The notes under the pieces: generated by a model | What the model was told of the DNA's origin: nothing | Databases searched by the model: none | What the model saw: the letters and a program-made list of their open reading frames with translations, nothing else | Made by a program: the position numbers and the translations under genes | Assembly (NCBI GenBank): GCA_038228615.1 | Contig: JBBRPC010000105.1 | Location: forward strand, 1-12,263 | Length of the DNA: 12,263 nt | Direction of reading: 5' to 3' | From: F1-120-MAGs023 sp038228615 | GTDB taxonomy: Bacteria; Actinomycetota; Acidimicrobiia; IMCC26256; PALSA-610 | In this document: in pieces, positions 7,721 to 12,263 of the stretch | Position numbering within the stretch: position 1 is the stretch's first letter | How the letters are laid out: each line of letters opens with the position of its first letter

Positions 7721-9088
7721 GGCGACGGTGATACTGCCGCTGCTGTTGATATTTCCGTTCACATCGAGTTTTGCCGCAGGCGCGGCAGAAGTGCCGATCC
7801 CGACGTTTCCAAATCCGTCGATAACCATGCGAGCCTGAAGATTGTTAGTACCGCCGACAGGATTAGTATAGAAATCCACTTCGCTGGCCGTTGTGTTTGA
7901 CGGGTTCGTATACTTTGCGCGAATAGCAGCCGTTGGTCCCGCGCCGCCCTTAATGACCAAGCCGTAGGCAGGGGCGTTACCGGGTCCCTCGATGAGAAAC
8001 AGATCATTTGTGGGATTCGTGGCATTACTATAGATATGCAGCGGGGCTTGAGGCGTGGTCGTACCGACACCGACATTGCCGTTCCCGGCGAACGTCACCA
8101 TGTCGCCGCTTCGGTAAAAGCGCAAGTCGGCGCTACTCCCTGGAATGTACTGGATCCAGTCCGTACCGGTTGCCGAATTCTTCAACTCGAGAGCCGACTG
8201 GAGTCCAGCGTTCGCGTTCTCGATGGTCAAATACGAGTGTGTGTTTGCGGCTGCCGGGGATAAGAGGTGCAGTAAACTCAGCGGGGTCGCCGTGCCGATT
8301 CCAACCAGGCCGCCGTTCGGGTTCAACGAGAGGCTACGATAGGCATTGTTATCGCCGACCTGCAAAGAGCCATACGAATTGAGACCACTTTGACGATTGA
8401 AGCTGAGATAGCCCCCAGAGGCGGCAAAGTCGGAGCCGACAACGAATAGTCCCGATTGAAGGGCATCACTCGATTGCTGAAAGCGAGTGTTCGTGCTTTG
8501 CATGCTCTTGACATACAGGCTCGTGGAATAGATCGCTCCGTTCACGTCAAGTTTTGCCAACGCGTTGGGCGTCGTTGTGCCGATGCCAACGTTCCCGTTG
8601 GTATCGATGCGCATTTTTTCTGCGTCGTGGATCGCAAATAGCAGAGGGGCAGTTGCAGCATTCTCGATCACAACACCAGTGGCGCTAGAAGCCGCGATCA
8701 GGGATAGGTTGGCCCATGGAAGGCCGGAGAACGTTGATGTACCTGGAAAAGCAGAGCCGTATGAGAGGAAAATGGGACCTTGACCGATGTCATTTTTCAC
8801 GGAAAGCCGGCTGTATCCTGTGGTCGCTCCCGAATTCGAAGCAAAGAGCGTTTCTACACTACTGCCCGCCACGTGAAGAGTGGCAGTAGGATTTGTGGTT
8901 CCGACGCCGACATTGGCACTTGTGCAATTCGTGCCCGTCGCCTGTCCCGTGCATGCGACCCACTGTGCGGAGACCGACGGCAATACAGCAACAGTAAATA
9001 AGGCGGCCAGGATCGCCACGCGGGATGTTGATGCTCGCGGTTCGCTCCAGTGGTCAGGAAACCAGTTGTCGCCCAAGCCTTGTCTCAT
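7292..9088 (-). CDS. Secreted phage-tail-fibre/collar-like protein (first of a tandem pair)
   Basis: The product has 598 residues from ATG 9088, with AGGAG 5 bases upstream. The signal peptide has an unusually long polar N-region (residues 1-22), then a hydrophobic core (VAILAALFTVAVLPSVSA). The mature start QWVACTGQATGTNC keeps the two cysteines of the downstream paralogue. Five collar-type repeats are seen near 59-73 (NVGVGTTNPTATLHV), 166-184, 261-276, 338-353 and 428-445 (NVGIGTSAAPAAKLDVNG), separated by variable 60-100-residue segments. Residues 457-598 form the same DVAEWV...LLTLQ domain as in the downstream gene. This is the first gene of the minus-strand block, so operon expression should be set upstream of it. 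It is likely a trimeric extracellular fibre; the variable segments would set receptor or surface binding. No autotransporter membrane anchor is visible, so the attachment mode is unknown. Confidence 0.9.
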   Translation of the reverse strand: MRQGLGDNWFPDHWSEPRASTSRVAILAALFTVAVLPSVSAQWVACTGQATGTNCTSANVGVGTTNPTATLHVAGSSVETLFASNSGATTGYSRLSVKNDIGQGPIFLSYGSAFPGTSTFSGLPWANLSLIAASSATGVVIENAATAPLLFAIHDAEKMRIDTNGNVGIGTTTPNALAKLDVNGAIYSTSLYVKSMQSTNTRFQQSSDALQSGLFVVGSDFAASGGYLSFNRQSGLNSYGSLQVGDNNAYRSLSLNPNGGLVGIGTATPLSLLHLLSPAAANTHSYLTIENANAGLQSALELKNSATGTDWIQYIPGSSADLRFYRSGDMVTFAGNGNVGVGTTTPQAPLHIYSNATNPTNDLFLIEGPGNAPAYGLVIKGGAGPTAAIRAKYTNPSNTTASEVDFYTNPVGGTNNLQARMVIDGFGNVGIGTSAAPAAKLDVNGNINSSGSITVAGNINAKYQDVAEWVATDGDLLPGTVVVVSNSGRNRVAASSHPYDTSVAGVVSAQPGITLGEAGPQKATIATTGRVLVAVDATTSSIHQGDLLVTSSMTGMAMKSEPITMGGRSLHQPGTIIGKALEPLESGYGMILVLLTLQ

Positions 9089-9111
9089 TTTATCTCCTGT
9101 TATGTGGCGCG

Positions 9112-9117
9112 AGTATA
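9112..9117 (-). promoter_or_regulatory. Possible -10 element close to the first fibre gene
   Basis: TATACT on the minus strand lies 23 bases before ATG 9088 and would give a very short leader that includes the AGGAG site. No good -35 hexamer is seen at 16-18 bp, so support is weak. Confidence 0.2.
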
Positions 9118-9159
9118 GGAAGACCTCTCCAATACCAGCCGTTGTACGAATAGCACGTC

Positions 9160-9181
9160 TCTGACGTCTAGAGTTGTCAGA
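9160..9181 (-). other. Small hairpin in the leader of the fibre/RHS operon
   Basis: On the minus strand TCTGAC and GTCAGA can form a 6-bp stem around a 10-base loop that contains TCTAGA. It lies about 70-90 bases before ATG 9088. No T-run follows. It could be a leader structure or chance. Confidence 0.2.
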
Positions 9182-9273
9182 TGGAACAAGGCGTGTAGAA
9201 CCAATTGCCGCTTATTCGAGGGCGCGTGCCCCGAATGATGCCGTTCAGATTGAGTTTGGTTGTGAAGGGCGGC

Positions 9274-9279
9274 ATTATA
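9274..9279 (-). promoter_or_regulatory. Possible -10 element (TATAAT) with a ~180-base leader
   Basis: A perfect TATAAT is present on the minus strand, pointing at the fibre/RHS gene block. A TTGTCA lies upstream but at 23 bp spacing, which is too long for a standard sigma-70 promoter; at 17 bp the hexamer is ATATCG. If used, it would leave a leader of about 180 bases before ATG 9088. Confidence 0.3.
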
Positions 9280-9723
9280 CACATCTTGCTTTGGAGCGAT
9301 ATTGACAATATGCCGCACTCAAGCGTTTGCGCCGGTGCGGCACGGGAGGGCGGTGGACCTCTTTTCCTGCACGCGCCGGTCGATCGTTGCGACGGCGCGT
9401 TCCACGCGATCCAACAAATCATCGCAGCACCCTTGCACGCCACCATGTCCTCGGAAGACGGTCATCAAGGACGCACTCGTCCGGTGGGTTTCACAAGAAA
9501 CTGAGGCAATCGTCTCAGAGAGTCCAGCGCGCGGGCTCACCTCTGATGCACTCGAATGACCCGGACGGCTGTCATATAGATGGTTATGACCGGCGCGGCG
9601 ACTTGCTGAACACTCGAGCACGAGACCCACGTTGCCCCTTGCTCCAGGCAGCGCCGTGATTCGGCACGAATCAACGGTCAAGCGAGAGCCCCTCGGTCGT
9701 CTCTTACTACTTTCAGTTTTGGC

Positions 9724-9742
9724 TCTCTCGGATATCGAGAGA
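9724..9742. repeat. 7-bp-stem hairpin just past the selenoprotein gene
   Basis: TCTCTCG and CGAGAGA pair around GATAT, starting 4 bases after the stop of the thioredoxin-like gene on the minus strand. No T-run follows on either strand, so an intrinsic terminator is not supported. GGCTCTC (9721-9727) can instead pair with GAGAGCC (9684-9690), giving two alternative structures. Confidence 0.4.
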
Positions 9743-9745
9743 AGG

Positions 9746-10066
9746 TCAACTGTCTGACGCCACGGGTAGCTGACGCTCGTTGCCTTCGGAGTCGAGGATC
9801 AGAATGGTCGGCGTCCAGTTGGCGCCGAACCGCCCCATCGCCTCGGGATGCTTCTTCACGTGAAGACGGACGGGATTGAGTTTCTTCGAGATGAGATCAG
9901 TAACGCGGGGATCCGGATACACCTCGGCTTCCAGCCGAGCACATCCACCTCACATCGGGGCGGCGGTGAAATCGAGGAGCATCGGCTTGCCGGAAACTCT
10001 CGATTCCGCGAGAGCCTGATCGACGTCTTCTTTCCAATTGATTTCCATGCTCGGAAATCGCTGCAA
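9746..10066 (-). CDS. Predicted selenoprotein: short thioredoxin-fold protein with U-G-G-C active site (in-frame TGA at 9950-9952)
   Basis: The frame runs from TTG 10066 (106 residues including Sec; AAGGA 7 bases upstream, inside the end of the PilZ gene) or ATG 10048 (100 residues, no clear SD) to TGA 9746. It is interrupted only by TGA at 9950-9952. Counting from ATG, residues 1-32 give MEINWKEDVDQAL...GKPMLLDFTAAPM, then TGA, then GGCARLEAEVYPDPRV, and later RFGANWTPTILILDSEGNE. This is the thioredoxin-like layout: WKEDVDQAL helix, LLDF strand, CxxC site, and TPT with the cis-proline motif before a strand. The TGA stands exactly for the first Cys of CxxC, giving Sec33-Gly-Gly-Cys36. Coding character and fold continue normally afterwards, and a SECIS-like hairpin follows. 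The role would be thiol/disulfide or peroxide-linked redox chemistry. No signal peptide is visible. The chain stops soon after the TPT strand, shorter than typical thioredoxin-like proteins, and may be truncated. The alternative is a nonsense mutation at this codon. Confidence 0.82.
9915..9946 (-). promoter_or_regulatory. Bacterial SECIS-like stem-loop
   Basis: Directly after the in-frame TGA on the minus strand, CTCGGC and GCCGAG form a 6-bp stem with a UGGAA loop; the loop starts 17 nt after the UGA. An outer GGAT/ATCC stem can close it across a small internal region that allows G-U pairs. Published bacterial SECIS rules ask for an apical loop about 16-37 nt after UGA with a G in its first two positions; both hold here. 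SelB binding is inferred. Confidence 0.6.
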
Positions 10067-10069
10067 GAC

Positions 10070-10792
10070 TCAATCCTTCTTCTGCGTCGCCGTGAGCTCG
10101 AGCGAGATGCGGATGAGGCGCCTCGTGTCGGGGTCGGCGTACTCGTATGTCTTGCAGAGAAGATTGAGCTCGCCTTCGTCCGCCGGAAGGGTGATGAAGC
10201 CCTCTTCCGGTTGATGGACGACCGCAACAGGACGCCGCTGCCACCGACCGTCCACCAGGCTGCATTCGACGTATTTCGGTTTCGAGCGGCTGGTGATGTC
10301 GATGTCCTCAAACTCGATTGTTTCCGGGACTTCAAAGTCGTCGGCATCCCGGGCCGCTGCTTCCGCGGATTCCGCCGCTTCAGCTTCCGCAATGGCTGCC
10401 GCCGCGGCCCCGACGAGACCTTCCGGCGGCTCAATCGGCGGCGCGATCTCGGGCGGAATGTCCGCAGGCAAATCCTCGGCGGCGAGCGACGCGATGATCG
10501 CGCGCATGATGTCCGGCGCCTGGGAAAGCGAATCGGCGAACTTCAGGCCGGACTCGTAGACCATGCCGGCGCGGAGCTGCATCCGCATGACCTTCGCCTT
10601 GAGCTCGACCGGAAAGTCCTTCCACGTGAACTTCAACGCGATCGAGCTGTTGATCGCCAGCTTCTCGCGATGCTCGATCCTGCAGCCGATGGCGCTCATC
10701 TCCACGATCTTGACCGCCAGCCCTCCGGCTGTTGCGTCGATGGGGGAGTCGAGTGGGAGGCGCTCCGCGTTCCGTTTCTGGTCAAACGACAT
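10070..10792 (-). CDS. PilZ-domain protein (probable c-di-GMP receptor)
   Basis: The product has 240 residues from ATG 10792. Residues 5-90 fit a PilZ domain: the RxxxR motif is R7-N-A-E-R11, and the second motif is E31-M-S33-A-I-G36, i.e. [D/N]xSxxG with Glu in the first position. Hydrophobic beta strands follow (IALKFTWKDFPVELKAKVMRM, with SGLKF near 81-85). PilZ domains bind cyclic di-GMP and control motility, exopolysaccharide or surface behaviour. Residues 110-160 are a Pro/Ala/Glu-rich low-complexity linker, and 165-238 form a second small domain (VECSLVDGRWQRRPVAVVH, FITLPADEGELNLLCKTYEY) that I do not recognise. No membrane segment is seen. The thioredoxin-like selenoprotein starts 3 bp after its stop, with its SD inside this gene's last codons, so the pair should be coupled. 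No strong SD precedes this gene. The D/N-to-E change could weaken ligand binding. Confidence 0.85.
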   Translation of the reverse strand: MSFDQKRNAERLPLDSPIDATAGGLAVKIVEMSAIGCRIEHREKLAINSSIALKFTWKDFPVELKAKVMRMQLRAGMVYESGLKFADSLSQAPDIMRAIIASLAAEDLPADIPPEIAPPIEPPEGLVGAAAAAIAEAEAAESAEAAARDADDFEVPETIEFEDIDITSRSKPKYVECSLVDGRWQRRPVAVVHQPEEGFITLPADEGELNLLCKTYEYADPDTRRLIRISLELTATQKKD

Positions 10793-10815
10793 TCCGCTAA
10801 TGGTAACCTCGCCTC

Positions 10816-12263
10816 ATGCGCACATTGATGATCGGCATCGCACTTTTCATCGCGGCTGCTCCATCCTTCGCGCAGCAGGATGAGGTCGCTGCCGCGCGTT
10901 CTGTGTTCGAGGCGAATCTCAACGCGATCCGCGAACAGAACCGGCCGAAGTACCTGTCGTACTACCTCCATTCCGACCGGCTGGTCCGGAGCGGAACGAC
11001 TGGATTCACGACCGGTTACGACGATTTCGCAAAGGCGGCGGGGCCGTGGCCCGATTCGATCGAGGCCAGCGACATTCATCTCACGCCGCTGCAGCCGGGA
11101 CTGGTGTACGGCACCTATCGTTATCGCGTGCGTTACGGCGCCGACGAGCACAGCGGCGTTTCGGAGCGCTTCTTCGTCAAGACCGCGGATGGCTGGAAGA
11201 TCGCGGTCACCGGCGCGATCGATACGCCGCCGGGAACGCCTGCGCCGCCGCGCGTGCTGACGGGTGCGACGCTCATCGATGGACGCGGCGGTGTGCCTGT
11301 CGCGAATGCGAACATCATTCTGCGCGACGGCAAGATCGACTGCGCCGGAACGGCCGCGCAGTGTCCCGCGCCGTCCGGTGTCGACGTCACCGATGTGCGC
11401 GGCATGTGGATCACGCCCGGACTGATCGACGCACACGTTCACTTCTCGCAGACCGCGTGGGCGGACGGGCGTCCCGATTCGCTCGACCTCCGCGCGAAGC
11501 ATCCGTACGAGCAGGTGGAGGCGGATCTCAAGATGAACCCCGATCGCTTCGGGAAGTCATACGTCTGCTCCGGCGTCACCTCGGTCTTCGACGTCGGCGG
11601 GTACGCATGGACGCTTCGTCTGCACGATCGATTCGAGAACGACACGCGCCTTCCGCACGTCGTCGCCGCGGGTCCGCTGCTCTCGACTCTCGATCACTGG
11701 CTGAACCTCCCCGCCGAGCGTCAGTTCATGCTGCTGCACGACGAAGCCTCCGCGCGCGAAGGCGTTCGTTATCTGGTTGCGCAAGGCGCGAAAGCAGTGA
11801 AGGTCTGGTACATCGTGCAGGCTCCGGCGCTGACGGTGGAAAGGAACGCGCCCTTCGTGGCGATCGCTGCAGAAGAGGCGCACAAGAACAACCTTCCGCT
11901 CATCGTGCACGCCACGGGACTGGCCGAGGCGAAGGCGTCGCTCCGCGCGGGAGCGAATGTGCTCGTTCACAGCGTCGAGGACGTGGCGGTCGATCAGGAG
12001 TTCATCGATCTGGCGAAGAAGAACGGCGCAATCGTGATCCCGACGCTCACGGTGCTCGACGGATACGTGCGGATGTACCGCGGCGTCGTCAACAGAACTG
12101 TTCCACCGGTCGACGATCCCAACGGTTGCGTCGACCGCAGCACGCTGGCGAAGATTGCCGAGACCGCGACCGTGGATCCGTCGCACGACGCCGCCAATCG
12201 CATGGCCGCACGCGAACAGCGCGCCGCAGTTTTCACACAAGTAACGCGCGCGAATCTGAAAAC
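10816..12263 (+). CDS. Secreted NTF2-like/amidohydrolase fusion protein (partial, runs off right edge)
   Basis: The plus frame is open from ATG 10816 to the window end (482 full codons). Residues 1-19 (MRTLMIGIALFIAAAPSFA) are a signal peptide. Residues 22-135 look like an NTF2/SnoaL-like cone (AARSVFEANLNAIREQN, VYGTYRYRVRYG, SERFFVKTADGWKIAVTGAI). The amidohydrolase part starts at about 146 (RVLTGATLIDGRGGVPVANANIILRDGKI). Expected metal ligands are visible: H207 and H209 in WITPGLIDAHVHF, K329 (AKAVKVW, possible carboxylated Lys), H365 (LIVHATG) and H385 (VLVHSVED); the later Asp would lie beyond the edge. This matches exported imidazolonepropionase/prolidase-like amidohydrolases, which hydrolyse amide or ring bonds in peptides or heterocycles; the substrate cannot be told. 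It is divergent from the PilZ gene across only 23 bp, and no clear SD is seen. Base use is more GC-rich than in the fibre/RHS block. Confidence 0.9.
   Translation, partial: MRTLMIGIALFIAAAPSFAQQDEVAAARSVFEANLNAIREQNRPKYLSYYLHSDRLVRSGTTGFTTGYDDFAKAAGPWPDSIEASDIHLTPLQPGLVYGTYRYRVRYGADEHSGVSERFFVKTADGWKIAVTGAIDTPPGTPAPPRVLTGATLIDGRGGVPVANANIILRDGKIDCAGTAAQCPAPSGVDVTDVRGMWITPGLIDAHVHFSQTAWADGRPDSLDLRAKHPYEQVEADLKMNPDRFGKSYVCSGVTSVFDVGGYAWTLRLHDRFENDTRLPHVVAAGPLLSTLDHWLNLPAERQFMLLHDEASAREGVRYLVAQGAKAVKVWYIVQAPALTVERNAPFVAIAAEEAHKNNLPLIVHATGLAEAKASLRAGANVLVHSVEDVAVDQEFIDLAKKNGAIVIPTLTVLDGYVRMYRGVVNRTVPPVDDPNGCVDRSTLAKIAETATVDPSHDAANRMAAREQRAAVFTQVTRANLK

Larger units (their letters stand above)
9089..9745. 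other. Non-coding or undetermined gap between the fibre operon and the selenoprotein gene
   Basis: No convincing gene is seen in these 657 bases. The best open frame is 9319-9681 on the minus strand (120 codons from TTG, GAGGGG 7 bases upstream), rich in Arg, Ser, Ala and Cys with no recognisable domain; a plus-strand frame at 9205-9504 is equally unconvincing. The gap holds the possible promoter elements and a cluster of short inverted repeats at 9684-9742. It may include the edge of an inserted segment, since the neighbouring thioredoxin-like frame ends abruptly beside it. Confidence 0.5.

Noticed and set aside
5913..9088. Prophage tail region
   Set aside because: Both fibre-like proteins have signal peptides, and no other phage gene (baseplate, tape measure, integrase) is present in the window.
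9319..9681. 120-codon minus-strand open frame starting at TTG with GAGGGG upstream
   Set aside because: No recognisable domain, unusual composition, and competing frames of similar length on both strands; kept only as part of the undetermined gap.
9724..9742. Intrinsic terminator after the selenoprotein gene
   Set aside because: The stem is present, but no T-run follows on either strand.
9950..9952. In-frame TGA read as a nonsense mutation making a pseudogene
   Set aside because: The stop sits exactly on the redox Cys codon, the frame and fold continue cleanly, and a SECIS-like hairpin follows. Pseudogene decay remains possible but is less likely.
9848..10828. 326-codon plus-strand open frame
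   Set aside because: It is a shadow of the PilZ and selenoprotein genes. It is rich in Arg and Asp without domains, while the opposite strand has recognisable motifs.
10696..11502. 268-codon minus-strand open frame
   Set aside because: It is antisense to the signal peptide, NTF2-like and amidohydrolase coding region; composition is Arg-rich and no motif is visible.
1..12263. CRISPR arrays, tRNA or rRNA genes, insertion sequences
   Set aside because: No regularly spaced direct repeats, no cloverleaf or rRNA signatures and no transposase-like frame could be seen.

Overview
This 12.3 kb window looks like a chromosomal segment of a fairly GC-rich, environmental Gram-negative bacterium. An Acidobacteriota-type lineage is my best guess. 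The basis is the C-terminal AVHxTELR-type repeats on a secreted RHS protein, the style of RHS protein, and a thioredoxin-like protein with a U-G-G-C active site. This assignment is inference from remembered family patterns; no search was run.

Left and centre (about 1-9090) form one block of minus-strand genes, read from right to left. In transcription order they are: two tandem secreted phage-tail-fibre/collar-like proteins (7292-9088 and 5913-7280) that share a C-terminal module; a 27-codon mini-ORF with a very strong ribosome binding site (5805-5888); a small secreted protein with an Asp-rich loop (5089-5751); a 1472-residue secreted RHS/YD-repeat protein ending in Ig-like, FnIII-like and ELR-type modules (669-5087); and a second RHS protein (1-657, cut by the left edge) with its own signal peptide, a subtilisin-propeptide/I9-like domain and restarting YD repeats. 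Gaps are very small (a GTGA overlap or adjacent stop and start, 1 bp, 11 bp). All large products have signal peptides, so this looks like an operon for an exported surface or secreted assembly. The first two proteins resemble trimeric fibres, and the RHS proteins resemble shell-forming or carrier proteins. The joint function is unknown.

Middle (9089-9745) has no convincing gene. It holds possible promoter elements and leader hairpins for the operon, and an inverted-repeat cluster beside the neighbouring gene.

Right (9746-12263) looks like ordinary chromosome with higher GC. A minus-strand pair encodes a PilZ-domain protein (10070-10792) and, 3 bp after its stop, a short thioredoxin-fold protein (9746-10066). 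The second gene has an in-frame TGA exactly where the first cysteine of CxxC should be, followed by an intact coding frame and, at the right distance, a bacterial SECIS-like stem-loop. I read it as a selenoprotein that standard gene calling would miss. Divergently, 10816-12263 (cut by the right edge) encodes a secreted protein joining an NTF2-like domain to an amidohydrolase.

The strongest discovery candidates are the unannotated selenoprotein with its SECIS, and the split RHS pair with an I9-like domain inside an all-secreted operon with tandem fibre proteins.
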